Assembly (NCBI GenBank): GCA_018669975.1
Contig: JABHSK010000001.1
Location: 62,001-126,000, forward strand
Reading direction: 5' to 3'
Source: Candidatus Parcubacteria bacterium
GTDB lineage: Bacteria; Patescibacteria; ABY1; UBA1558; GWA2-36-10
Length of the DNA: 64,000 nucleotides
The position numbers were made by a program, and so were the translations under genes. Position 1 is the stretch's first letter. Each line of letters starts with the position of its first letter. Under the pieces are notes generated by a model. It did no database searches. It saw only the letters and a list, made by a program, of their open reading frames with translations, and was not told the origin of the DNA. Positions 32,508 through 40,423 of the stretch are shown one piece after another.

Positions 32508-33539
32508 TTAGGTGAGTTTCCTGCTTTTGAGACTGGTCTTGCCGCCGGACTTCTTACCAACAGCCACTCCATCTGTGCCTCCACCCGCAGATTTATCCTT
32601 GACCGAACGCAGAGACGTCTTGACCCGACTGACACGATCCGGCCGGTCACTATGACGCTTACCAGAACGCAACTCAAAGTCTTCGTACTCGCCGGCTTCG
32701 CCAGCAACGATACCAATGATCATCTCGATGATGTCACGCGGCTTATCCAGGGTAATAACGTTGTCAGTTCCATAGATATCAGTCCAGAAACGACGACAAC
32801 TGGATGTCTTCTTGAACAGCACATAGACCTCAAACTTGTCAGCCAGTCTGCGTAGCACTTCCTTGGAGTTCAGGTTAGCCTGAACATCGTCACCAATGTG
32901 CTCACGCACATGTGCGGCTTCCAGATTAGTACGTGTCTTGTCGTCCAAAATCCAAACAAAAAGTGGCTTGACGGCATTGGGCATTTCGCAGTGATGCGTG
33001 AAATAGTAAGCGGCCAAATCATAGCTCTCGGGGCTATCACCGCCACCACCCTCGGGATAGAGCTTCTTAAGCTCACCATCAAGGGGCTTACCCTTCTTGA
33101 AATCCCTGACCTGGAGTGGGAAACTATCATATGCAGAATCCCCAACCAGAGAGAAACATATTTCTCCCTGAGGAATATATCGTTTGGCTTCGTTGCCCAG
33201 CAGGGGCAACTTTTCCAAAATAATACCAACCTCAGTCCTGAAAGATCCGGTGTGATCACAGCAAACCACCAAAGGATGACTACTATTGGTTGAGACCGCC
33301 AGCTTCTTACGCTTGATCGGAGACGGCGTCTTACCGCGAGCTGAAGTGAAGTCATGACTGGCTCGGCTACTACGCGCTGACGAGCGGGCAGTAGAACGAC
33401 CAGTGGAACGACCTGAGCTCCGCGTCGGTGTTGTAGACTTCTTATATGCCTTGCGAGCTGAGCGGAAATCTTCTCCGCCACTACGACTGACTCCTCCAGA
33501 AGACGAACTTCCAGAATCATCTTCCCAGCTGTATCCCAT
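32508..33539 (-). CDS. von Willebrand factor A-domain protein with Ser/Arg-rich N-terminus
   Basis: Start at 33539 (343 residues, MGYSWEDDSG), with GGGAGAAAG upstream. Residues 1-80 are low complexity: Ser/Gly, then Arg/Ser repeats (SSGRSTGRSTARSSARSSR), a good target for a Ser/Thr kinase. The vWA domain (about 88-285) has a MIDAS-like D95-H-T-G-S99 and GGGGDSPE (164-171). The C-terminus is basic. It lies between a Ser/Thr kinase gene and the pyruvate kinase-like gene. A vWA next to a kinase recalls the TerY-P arrangement, but no ter genes are nearby. Confidence 0.78.
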   Translation of the reverse strand: MGYSWEDDSGSSSSGGVSRSGGEDFRSARKAYKKSTTPTRSSGRSTGRSTARSSARSSRASHDFTSARGKTPSPIKRKKLAVSTNSSHPLVVCCDHTGSFRTEVGIILEKLPLLGNEAKRYIPQGEICFSLVGDSAYDSFPLQVRDFKKGKPLDGELKKLYPEGGGGDSPESYDLAAYYFTHHCEMPNAVKPLFVWILDDKTRTNLEAAHVREHIGDDVQANLNSKEVLRRLADKFEVYVLFKKTSSCRRFWTDIYGTDNVITLDKPRDIIEMIIGIVAGEAGEYEDFELRSGKRHSDRPDRVSRVKTSLRSVKDKSAGGGTDGVAVGKKSGGKTSLKSRKLT

Positions 33540-33623
33540 GTCTTTCTCCCATCGGTTTAACTTGTGCACAATGCACGTGATAGTGAATATAAGTCTCCGC
33601 TATTACCTAAATCTATTAGAAAT

Positions 33624-34412
33624 TTAAGAAACCTTCAGAGTCTCTCCACTGGATCGACCACCAAACAACTCCTGGCGCAAATCCGACAAAGGTCGAATCA
33701 ATTCCTGGGCTGTACTGGGACGATCAAGTGGATTACGTTTGATCATCTGACCGATGAATCGCTGCAACTTATCAGGAACAGAGTCCGGAAAAGTCATACC
33801 AATATAGTTACCACCAAGTGCATGAATCATACTTACTCCTAGACCGTAAATATCGGTCTCAGGAATAGGTGGTTTGCCAGCAACCTGTTCTGGAGCAGCA
33901 AAAGCCGGGGTGTAACCCTCAACTTTGGTGCGACTCCGAGGTTTAAGTGTAGCCAAACCATAATCAACCAGAATTGCATTATGTTCATCCGGTTTGATCA
34001 TGATATTAGCCGGTTTGACATCACCATGAATAACCCCATAGTAGTGAAGATAATGCAGGGCATTGAGTAGCCGCTGAATCATCCAACACACTTGTTCGGG
34101 ATCAATACCTTTCGGATAATCTTCATCAACGATCTTTTGCAGATCTTTACCTTCGATAAAAGTCATAATCATCACAAAACTACCATCATCTAACTCGATA
34201 AAATCTCGTAGAGTCGGCAATGAGTGATGATGAACATGCCAGAGAAGTTTAGCTTCTTTCTTCAGAAGCTCAACATCTGCAACACTAAGATCTATATTCT
34301 GTTTAATGCAAGCCATCTCGCCTAGAATTCGATGCCGAGCTAGATAAGTTCTAGCAAAACCACCTTCACCAATCTGCTTAAGCACCTTATAGTTTCCTAT
34401 AATAGTAGCCAT
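33624..34412 (-). CDS. Soluble Ser/Thr protein kinase
   Basis: Start at 34412 (262 residues, MATIIGNY), preceded by AAGGAGGTGA. The kinase fold is complete: glycine loop GEGGFA (15-20), Lys37 (ACIK), catalytic HGDVKPANIM with D131, DYG in place of DFG with D150, AAPEQ (172-176), and the D/R of TDIYGLG and RPSTAQEL. There is no membrane helix or PASTA domain, unlike the usual PrkC type. HGD instead of HRD suggests activity without activation-loop phosphorylation. The likely substrate is the Ser-rich vWA protein encoded next. Confidence 0.92.
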   Translation of the reverse strand: MATIIGNYKVLKQIGEGGFARTYLARHRILGEMACIKQNIDLSVADVELLKKEAKLLWHVHHHSLPTLRDFIELDDGSFVMIMTFIEGKDLQKIVDEDYPKGIDPEQVCWMIQRLLNALHYLHYYGVIHGDVKPANIMIKPDEHNAILVDYGLATLKPRSRTKVEGYTPAFAAPEQVAGKPPIPETDIYGLGVSMIHALGGNYIGMTFPDSVPDKLQRFIGQMIKRNPLDRPSTAQELIRPLSDLRQELFGGRSSGETLKVS

Positions 34413-34422
34413 TGTCACCTCC

Positions 34423-35154
34423 TTACTCTCCAGAGAAGAGTCTTTCTGCCAACCAACTTGGAAGATCGTGTTTGTAAATAGCATCAGCTGTTTTCTGAAT
34501 ATCATAAAAAACCCGTCGTAGGTCAAAATAAAATTGACCCTCACGAATTTCTATGACTGCATAGCAGGCTCGACAATCTCCATCACGGGGTTGTCCAACA
34601 CTACCAACATTAATCAAAAACTTCTGCTCTCCTGCCAACAACATATCCTCAGTAATGTCCTTAATTAAACCCTCCTCGCTTCCAAAAATAAATGGAATGT
34701 GAGTGTGTCCAACAAAACAAAGCTTCGTCTGAAAATGTGGAATTTCTTCCCGAGCTCTATCAGCTTCATCGATATAATCCCAGTGATCAGAAAAAGATCC
34801 GTGCGCTAGGGTTATATCAAGCTCTGGCAAAACTAGGTTGTAGGGCAATCTGGCAATAGCTGCTTTTTCCGCAACATTCAATTGCTGATCAGTAAACTGC
34901 ACACCAGTCAAAGCGCTACCATTAAAATATTTTGCAGCAAAATCAAGATCAAGAAGACCCTCTTCGTGATTACCACGAATCATATCCGTAGCCATTACAC
35001 AGGCTGTTTCCCAGCAGGCTCGCGGTTGCGGGCCATAGCCGATAATATCACCTAAAAAATAAACTGCATCAATGCGCAGTTCTTTTAGATCATACCAAAC
35101 AGCCTTGAGAGCTTCCCAATTACTGTGGACGTCTGACAAAACAGCTATCCTCAC
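34423..35154 (-). CDS. Calcineurin-like metallophosphoesterase (YfcE type)
   Basis: The 243-residue protein has the full metal-binding series: SDVHSNWEAL (D8, H10), FLGDIIGYGP, RGNHEE, LAHGSF, FVGHTHIPF and NVGSVGQPRDGD. Enzymes of this group hydrolyse phosphodiesters, phosphoproteins or dinucleoside polyphosphates. It is the first gene of the operon and ends 10 nt before the kinase start, so kinase and phosphatase could be an opposing pair. The start is at 35154, with AAGGAGG upstream. Confidence 0.9.
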   Translation of the reverse strand: MRIAVLSDVHSNWEALKAVWYDLKELRIDAVYFLGDIIGYGPQPRACWETACVMATDMIRGNHEEGLLDLDFAAKYFNGSALTGVQFTDQQLNVAEKAAIARLPYNLVLPELDITLAHGSFSDHWDYIDEADRAREEIPHFQTKLCFVGHTHIPFIFGSEEGLIKDITEDMLLAGEQKFLINVGSVGQPRDGDCRACYAVIEIREGQFYFDLRRVFYDIQKTADAIYKHDLPSWLAERLFSGE

Positions 35155-35390
35155 GTCTTACCTCCTTTTTTAAGCTTTTTTGACTTGTTTTCGACTTGTC
35201 AAAGTACATTAATATCCCCTAAATTAAATACTTAAGAGAATGTAGTTTTTTACCATAAAAGCAGGTTAGCGTCAAGGAAGGTAAGTAAAATGCATATCTT
35301 TGACTTTTTTTACTTAAACATGCTATTTTTATGCTGGAATATATGAGTAAGTCCCCTCATGTTCAACCCGCACTTTGAAAGGAGAAAGAT

Positions 35391-36032
35391 ATGAATCAAT
35401 GGATGGATAAGTTTAAGAAAATGGGTGCTCTCTGGATACACGATGAAAATCCTGAGCGACCACATGCTTTATTGACTTCAGGCAAACACTCCAATGGATA
35501 CTTTAATGGCAGTAAAGTCATAAAAAATCCTCGTGTTCTAGCTGAGGCCTGCCATGATCTCTTGCAGATCAGCCATGCTGCTCAATTTACACCACGATCT
35601 GTGTTTGGATCAGCTATGGGTGCCGTGACGATTGCTCACGAGCTGGCCAGGCAAATGGGTATCGAACTTGGCTTTACCGAGCCTGTCGAGACCAGGGAAC
35701 AACTAGACATTACCCGCAAACACATGGTCCTCAAACGCTTTAGTGTTGTTCAAAACGAAAAAGTGATTGTGGCTGAAGATGTTATGACTACAGGTGGTAC
35801 TACCAGAAAGACTATCGAGACACTGACAAAAACGGGAGCTGATGTGCTCGGCTTTATCCTTGTTTTGGTAAACCGTTCTGGTCAAGAATCTCTTGACGGC
35901 CGACGCATCATTGCTTTAATCGACCATCCTATGCCTTTCTGGGAAGCAGAAGAGTGCCCATTGTGTGCTCAAGGCTCCGAAGCTATCCGCCCCAAAGGCA
36001 GAGAAAGCTGGCAGGAATTAACTGCTCAATAG
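35391..36032 (+). CDS. pyrE: Orotate phosphoribosyltransferase-like enzyme
   Basis: The 213-residue PRTase has the PRPP motif VIVAEDVMTTGGTT (125-138), the N-terminal LLTSGKHSNGYFNGSKV typical of orotate PRTases (cf. LKSGRxSxxYFN), and FGSAMGAVTIAHELAR. It ends with a short CPLC-containing tail not seen in classic PyrE. The probable reaction is orotate + PRPP to OMP, but another base cannot be excluded because no other pyrimidine genes except pyrG are in view. SD AAAGGAG, own promoter near 35297 (TTGACT) and terminator. Confidence 0.85.
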   Translation: MNQWMDKFKKMGALWIHDENPERPHALLTSGKHSNGYFNGSKVIKNPRVLAEACHDLLQISHAAQFTPRSVFGSAMGAVTIAHELARQMGIELGFTEPVETREQLDITRKHMVLKRFSVVQNEKVIVAEDVMTTGGTTRKTIETLTKTGADVLGFILVLVNRSGQESLDGRRIIALIDHPMPFWEAEECPLCAQGSEAIRPKGRESWQELTAQ

Positions 36033-36039
36033 ACAACCG

Positions 36040-36067
36040 CACCCTACATTTTGTAGGGTGTTTTTTT
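36040..36067 (+). terminator. Terminator of the pyrE-like gene
   Basis: CACCCTAC/GTAGGGTG 8-bp stem, 5-nt loop, seven T residues. Confidence 0.92.
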
Positions 36068-36096
36068 ATAAAAATAACTTATCCACACCCAAAGAC

Positions 36097-36126
36097 TTGA
36101 CGTTCGGTTTTTGTTCGGTATATACT
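36097..36126 (+). promoter_or_regulatory. lexA promoter with GTTC-N7-GTTC operator
   Basis: TTGACG (36097-36102), 18-nt spacer, TATACT (36121-36126). Inside the spacer GTTCGGT is repeated directly at 36102-36108 and 36113-36119, one helical turn (11 bp) apart. GTTC-N7-GTTC is the LexA box known from Alphaproteobacteria, not the palindromic CGAAC-N4-GTTCG box of Firmicutes. Its place between -35 and -10 suggests autorepression. Confidence 0.75.
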
Positions 36127-36153
36127 ATAGGTAGACAAATTAACCACAACAAT

Positions 36154-36753
36154 ATGCCAAGCCTAACAAAAAAACAAAAAGAAATTTTAGACTTCATAAC
36201 TCAATTTATCCAAACTAATGCCTATGCACCTAGTTATAGAGAAATCGCCGAATACTTTGGCTACTCCTCCACTGCTACCGTACACGAACATATAAAATCT
36301 CTAGAGGACAAGGGTCTGTTAACTAGTAATCATAATGCAGCTAGATCATTGGAAGTAGTCGAGCATCGTTTTGGCAAAGCCATAGAGCTACCATTGGCCG
36401 GACTAATCACTGCTGGTGTACCTATCGAAGCCATCGAAACAAATGAGACCATTGCTGTACCACAAAATTTAGTTAAAGATGAAAACAGTTTTGTTTTAAA
36501 AGTTAAGGGTGAATCTATGATTGAAGATGGAATTTTAAATGGAGATTATGTAGTAGTGGAGAGAAATTTTTATCCTAAAAATGGTGATGTAGTAGTGGCT
36601 TTATTAGATAACACCTATGCCACCCTAAAAAAATACTATCGAGAGAAAGATAGGATTAGACTACAACCAGCCAACAAAACCATGAAACCAATCTATGCCA
36701 AGAACCCAGCTATTCAGGGTATAGTCAAAGCTATTTTAAGAACTTTCTTATAA
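36154..36753 (+). CDS. lexA: LexA repressor / autoprotease
   Basis: Start at 36154 (199 residues, MPSLTKKQKE). The N-terminal winged helix reads PSYREIAEYFGYSSTATVHEHIKSLEDKGLL. The cleavage site is A87-G88 (ITAGVP), with catalytic S121 (KGESM) and K159 (ATLKKYY). It represses DNA-damage genes and cuts itself when RecA is activated. There is no SD: 30 nt of promoter-proximal sequence ends directly at ATG, so the mRNA leader is very short. Confidence 0.96.
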   Translation: MPSLTKKQKEILDFITQFIQTNAYAPSYREIAEYFGYSSTATVHEHIKSLEDKGLLTSNHNAARSLEVVEHRFGKAIELPLAGLITAGVPIEAIETNETIAVPQNLVKDENSFVLKVKGESMIEDGILNGDYVVVERNFYPKNGDVVVALLDNTYATLKKYYREKDRIRLQPANKTMKPIYAKNPAIQGIVKAILRTFL

Positions 36754-36757
36754 AATT

Positions 36758-36904
36758 ATGTTTAAATTAAAAAACAACAAACTTTGGCAGATCAAATTCT
36801 TTCTAAATAAAGAAGACCGCTTTGTACATAAATGCTATAAAAAACTCAATAAAAACAAGTATCTATACGTAATGCCTAGAAAAACTGAGTTTAAATTATT
36901 TTAA
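36758..36904 (+). CDS. 48-residue basic protein directly after lexA
   Basis: ATG lies 4 nt after the lexA stop; the frame runs 48 codons to TAA. The peptide is very basic (15 Lys/Arg) and aromatic: KLWQIKFF, KEDRFVHKCYKKL, KYLYVMPRKTEFKLF. The close spacing suggests co-transcription with lexA and hence SOS control. It could also be a chance frame in AT-rich DNA. No SD, but most core genes here lack one. Confidence 0.45.
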   Translation: MFKLKNNKLWQIKFFLNKEDRFVHKCYKKLNKNKYLYVMPRKTEFKLF

Positions 36905-36921
36905 GTATGCAATAGTGATAG

Positions 36922-37005
36922 TCTACTCCGCCATTTTTGCCTGAAAAATGGTGGTGTAGAGCCCTATACTGGTTTTTTAGTTCAGCTTAAAATATCGGTA
37001 TAGGG
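36922..37005 (+). other. Two strong consecutive hairpins before the rpmA promoter
   Basis: Hairpin A: TCTAC-T-CCGCCATTTTT pairs with AAAAATGGTGG-T-GTAGA (36922-36960), 16 pairs with one T-T mismatch and a 5-nt loop. Hairpin B: CCCTATAC/GTATAGGG (36962-37005) around a 28-nt AT-rich loop. Neither has a T tract. They could end the lexA mRNA, form a small RNA, or extrude as a cruciform. Confidence 0.55.
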
Positions 37006-37017
37006 TTCAACCACATC

Positions 37018-37046
37018 TTGACATATTTTAAGTTTTAAGCTATTAT
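37018..37046 (+). promoter_or_regulatory. rpmA promoter
   Basis: TTGACA (37018-37023), 17 nt, TATTAT (37041-37046), 30 nt before the rpmA ATG. Confidence 0.8.
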
Positions 37047-37076
37047 TTACCCTGTTAAATAATATTACTAAAAGGT

Positions 37077-37361
37077 ATGGCACATAAGAAAGCGGGCGGC
37101 TCCACTAGTCTGGGTCGAGATTCCCGAAGTCAACGTCTAGGAGTAAAACTATTTGCTGGTCAAGAAGCTAAAGCCGGCGCTATTTTGGTACGCCAAAGAG
37201 GTACTAAGTTCCATCCTGGATTAAATGTTAAAAGAGGTAGCGATGATACTCTGTTTGCAAAGATAGCTGGTATAGTTAAATTCCGTAAACTAAAAAAGAT
37301 AAAATTTGACAGCTCACTTAAAGAGACTCGCTTCATTGATGTGCTACCTGAAAAAAAATAA
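37077..37361 (+). CDS. rpmA: 50S ribosomal protein L27
   Basis: The 94-residue protein has the L27 hallmark MAHKKAGGSTSLGRDSRSQRLGVKLFAGQ and GAILVRQRGTKFHPG. L27 lies at the peptidyl transferase centre. There is no cleavable Firmicutes-type N-terminal extension. It is a single gene, not next to rplU/obg as usual. It has its own promoter and terminator. Confidence 0.97.
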   Translation: MAHKKAGGSTSLGRDSRSQRLGVKLFAGQEAKAGAILVRQRGTKFHPGLNVKRGSDDTLFAKIAGIVKFRKLKKIKFDSSLKETRFIDVLPEKK

Positions 37362-37371
37362 TTTTCAATAT

Positions 37372-37407
37372 AAAAACACCCTAGATTAAATCAGATGGGT
37401 GTTTTTT
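37372..37407. terminator. Terminator between rpmA and ftsX
   Basis: AACACCC/GGGTGTT stem, flanked by an A run on the left and T7 on the right; works for rpmA and possibly for the converging ftsEX unit. Confidence 0.8.
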
Positions 37408-37415
37408 TATTTGAA

Positions 37416-38333
37416 CTAAACTTTTAAATACTTTCTCAGAGCTATAGTTGTACTTACTATATTTAAAAATGATAGTACCAAAAATTGTACACCAAAGATA
37501 AATAAGAAGTTATTCCTAAAATATCCTGACAAATCAATAACTTGTGTACCCTGGAAATAAGTGTTTAAAGATGGTTGTAGGAAGCTAATTACAAAGTAAA
37601 CAATCGCTATCATTATTAATACAGCCGCCAACGCATAAAATGTACTCTCCAACAAAAATGGCATTCTAACAAACCAATTACCAGCCCCTACTAACTTCAT
37701 AACCATAATTTCATTTTTACGAGTGTAGATGCTAATACGGATAGTATTAAAAATAACAATAATTGATATTAAAGAAAAAACTGCAATCACATACCAACTG
37801 TACTTGTTAACCATCTTAGCCAAATTATTTATCTTCTCTACAAAAGTTTCATAGTCACGAAAAGTACTGTCCTCTATCCATCCATTATATTTATCCTGCT
37901 TAGCAAACTCCGAAATAATAACATATTGATCTAAATCATGTGCCTGTATAGCCAGTGAATAGGAAAATGGATTTTCACCTTCTTCAAAAATCTCCAAGGC
38001 TTTTTTAGTGTTATCATCTAAATTTGATTGTTCAAATAAAACCTTATTTTCTTCTGGAGTTATAATTCTAACGCTCTTTACTTCCGATAAACCGTTCATA
38101 TCGCTCACCAATGTCTCCACCTTATCCTTGTCTATCTCTGGCTTCATAGATATTAAAATATCTACTTTCTGCTCAACACCATCGATGGTCGCTTGTCTAA
38201 TATAATCCATGCCCACCAAAAGCGTGACTGAAAAAATAGCCATCAACATCATAGTAATAGTAACTACTGACAGCCAAAAATTACGGAAAAACCCCTGCAG
38301 GGCAAACTTTATAATCCTAAACAAACTAGTCAT
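37416..38333 (-). CDS. ftsX: Cell division protein FtsX
   Basis: The 305-residue protein has four membrane helices (about 18-42, 175-200, 222-250, 273-298), an N-terminal external loop (about 45-165) and the typical NTIRISIYTRKNEIMVMKLVGAGNWFVRMPFLLE stretch in the cytoplasmic loop. With FtsE it forms an ABC-like complex that controls peptidoglycan hydrolases at the septum. It lies 18 nt after ftsE. Confidence 0.95.
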   Translation of the reverse strand: MTSLFRIIKFALQGFFRNFWLSVVTITMMLMAIFSVTLLVGMDYIRQATIDGVEQKVDILISMKPEIDKDKVETLVSDMNGLSEVKSVRIITPEENKVLFEQSNLDDNTKKALEIFEEGENPFSYSLAIQAHDLDQYVIISEFAKQDKYNGWIEDSTFRDYETFVEKINNLAKMVNKYSWYVIAVFSLISIIVIFNTIRISIYTRKNEIMVMKLVGAGNWFVRMPFLLESTFYALAAVLIMIAIVYFVISFLQPSLNTYFQGTQVIDLSGYFRNNFLFIFGVQFLVLSFLNIVSTTIALRKYLKV

Positions 38334-38351
38334 AGTATTTATTTTTATTTT

Positions 38352-39032
38352 TTATAATAAATATTTTCCATTCTCCTGATCGCTAATTACATAACCCTTT
38401 TCTAATGTGATTACCCTACCTCTAAGGCTATTAACTACATCTCGATCGTGTGTTACTAAAACTACAGTTGTACCTAAATTATTTATCTTCTTCAATAAAT
38501 CAATGATTTCCCTGGTATTAATAGAATCAAGATTACCAGTAGGTTCATCAGCTACCAATAACTTTGGTTTATGCACTAAACTTCTAGCAATAGCTACACG
38601 CTGTTGTTCACCACCTGACAGTTGATGTGGATACCTATCCCTCTTATCTTTAAGTCCCACTAAAGATAACATTTGATTGACTGTCTTTTTTATATCTGAA
38701 GATTTAAAACCACAGGCTTCCATAGCAAAAGATACATTTTCAAAGACTGTTTTTTTAGATAATAATTTATAATCTTGAAAAATAACTCCTAATTGACGAC
38801 GTAAAGTAGGTATTTCATGATTCTTTATATCAGTTATCTCCCAACCACCTATGGTTATCTGCCCACTGTCCATTTTCTCCTCAGCAATAAGCAGTCTGAT
38901 TAAAGTTGATTTACCAGAGCCACTTTGCCCAACAATAGACACAAATTCACCTGGCTTAATATGAAGATTCACATCACGTAAAGCATGTACGTCTTTGCCA
39001 TAATTTTTTGATAGATTATGAATTTTGATCAT
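38352..39032 (-). CDS. ftsE: Cell division ATP-binding protein FtsE
   Basis: A 226-residue ABC ATPase: Walker A GQSGSGKSTLIRLL, signature LSGGEQQRVAIARSLVHKP, Walker B LLVADEPTGNLD and H-loop VLVTHD. GVIFQDYKLLSKKTVFENVSFAME is typical for FtsE rather than LolD. It partners with the FtsX gene that follows. Confidence 0.96.
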   Translation of the reverse strand: MIKIHNLSKNYGKDVHALRDVNLHIKPGEFVSIVGQSGSGKSTLIRLLIAEEKMDSGQITIGGWEITDIKNHEIPTLRRQLGVIFQDYKLLSKKTVFENVSFAMEACGFKSSDIKKTVNQMLSLVGLKDKRDRYPHQLSGGEQQRVAIARSLVHKPKLLVADEPTGNLDSINTREIIDLLKKINNLGTTVVLVTHDRDVVNSLRGRVITLEKGYVISDQENGKYLL

Positions 39033-39064
39033 AAAGTTCTATTTTTAGATATACTAATCTAATT

Positions 39065-39946
39065 CTAATACAATTTATTAATATTTACCTGCTCCAAATA
39101 GTCTATTAAAAATTCATCCACCCCTTTAGCAGCTACAAATATACCTCTTAACTCTTTGCTATCCTTACCCTCTTCTTCCAAAGAAGACTCCACAAACCAA
39201 ATCATATAGCCACCGGGAGCTGTTCCATACGAACCTGGTATATGTACTATTTTACTAAATTCTCCCTCTTTTAAATCTCTAACTGGATCGTACATAATCG
39301 ATAACTCGTCTTCACTTACCCATAAAGTATTATCCACATAAGTCATATCATCTGAATATTCTTGGGCTACACTCAAAAAGTCACTGCCACCCTCTAGCTC
39401 CCCATAGGCTGCCTGTATCTTATTTACTCCCTCTATATCTCCAAAATTAAATATAAGATGATCGTATACCTTGGTTTCTAGCATCAAGGGTTTAATCATT
39501 AATTCTGAATAATCATCAAAAGAAACTCCCATCTCTGTTTCTACTTCTTGTTTAAAACTATCTAAATCTGGAACTTCTTGTAAATACGCGTCAAACTCTT
39601 CATCGTTAATTGACAAATCGTTCTCCTCAGCTAATTTATTAAGCCATGTATTCTTTATCAACCTGTTCCAAACCATAGAATCGGCATCTGACTCAGACAT
39701 AGCGGGATCTCCTGCCTTGATTATATATTCCAAAACAAATTCTCTGTGCTTCAAATATTCACTTAGGGAAATCACAAAAGATTGATCTATCTCATCTATG
39801 GTACCTGCTTTTAAATTATAGAGTCCAGCTAAAACTACAGCTGGTGTGCCATTTAATTTATGTTTATATACCATCCTAACAGCCAACCATTGTGAGGCTA
39901 TTAAAAATATTATGATAACTATCAATAACTTTATTTTATTACTCAT
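39065..39946 (-). CDS. Membrane-anchored SurA/PrsA-like chaperone or isomerase
   Basis: The 293-residue protein has one N-terminal membrane helix (about 6-24), a helical SurA_N-like region (about 60-165, with WNRLIKNTWLNKLAEENDLSINDEEFDAYL) and a shorter parvulin-like C-terminal part (DFLSVAQEYSDD, GEFSKIVHIPGSYGTAPGGYMIWFVE). The parvulin domain is reduced, so isomerase activity is doubtful while chaperone action outside the membrane is likely. It is placed between ftsB-like and ftsE genes on the same strand. Confidence 0.78.
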   Translation of the reverse strand: MSNKIKLLIVIIIFLIASQWLAVRMVYKHKLNGTPAVVLAGLYNLKAGTIDEIDQSFVISLSEYLKHREFVLEYIIKAGDPAMSESDADSMVWNRLIKNTWLNKLAEENDLSINDEEFDAYLQEVPDLDSFKQEVETEMGVSFDDYSELMIKPLMLETKVYDHLIFNFGDIEGVNKIQAAYGELEGGSDFLSVAQEYSDDMTYVDNTLWVSEDELSIMYDPVRDLKEGEFSKIVHIPGSYGTAPGGYMIWFVESSLEEEGKDSKELRGIFVAAKGVDEFLIDYLEQVNINKLY

Positions 39947-39948
39947 GA

Positions 39949-40332
39949 TTATTTAAAAAAATAATTAAACCACTTATTAATATTAGGTAAATTACCACCT
40001 TGTTCTATGATATTTCTATCTGAATCTGTTGTAAATAAGTTTATTTGCTTTTCACCTGGCTTACTTAAATTAAGTTGGGACCTAGCCTGCTTTTCTACAT
40101 ATTCATCTGTCTTCAGATAAGTAATCAACTTATCCGTTGTTTCCGTTTTCTCTTTTAACTCAGATAACTGGCCTTCTAGTTCTTTAATCTCTTGGTGAAT
40201 ATTATATCTCAACACTACTTCCTTGCTAACTTTTACAAAAGATAAAATCAGTAGCAACACTAAAATAAGGGTGAATACATTTGACCCCCAAATCTTTCCA
40301 CGCCAATCTTTTTCTGTCTTTTTACGCTTCAT
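39949..40332 (-). CDS. FtsB/DivIC-like septum formation protein
   Basis: The 127-residue protein has one membrane helix (about 17-36) followed by a coiled coil (about 38-70, IHQEIKELEGQLSELKEKTET) and a conserved DEYVEKQARSQLNLSKPGEKQINLF stretch that is diagnostic of DivIC/FtsB. These proteins form the FtsQLB-type activator of septal wall synthesis. It starts the ftsB-PPIase-ftsE-ftsX run. Confidence 0.88.
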   Translation of the reverse strand: MKRKKTEKDWRGKIWGSNVFTLILVLLLILSFVKVSKEVVLRYNIHQEIKELEGQLSELKEKTETTDKLITYLKTDEYVEKQARSQLNLSKPGEKQINLFTTDSDRNIIEQGGNLPNINKWFNYFFK

Positions 40333-40423
40333 TGAAAAAATATCTGTACGACAATTATATCATAAACAGACCTTTTTTCCAAAATATTTTTGCTTTTAAT
40401 GGCAAAAAGTATTATAATATTAA

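Noticed and set aside
30603..35154. Calling the kinase/vWA operon a tellurium-resistance (ter) locus
   Set aside because: No TerB, TerC, TerD or PP2C gene is present; only the kinase-vWA pairing is shared.
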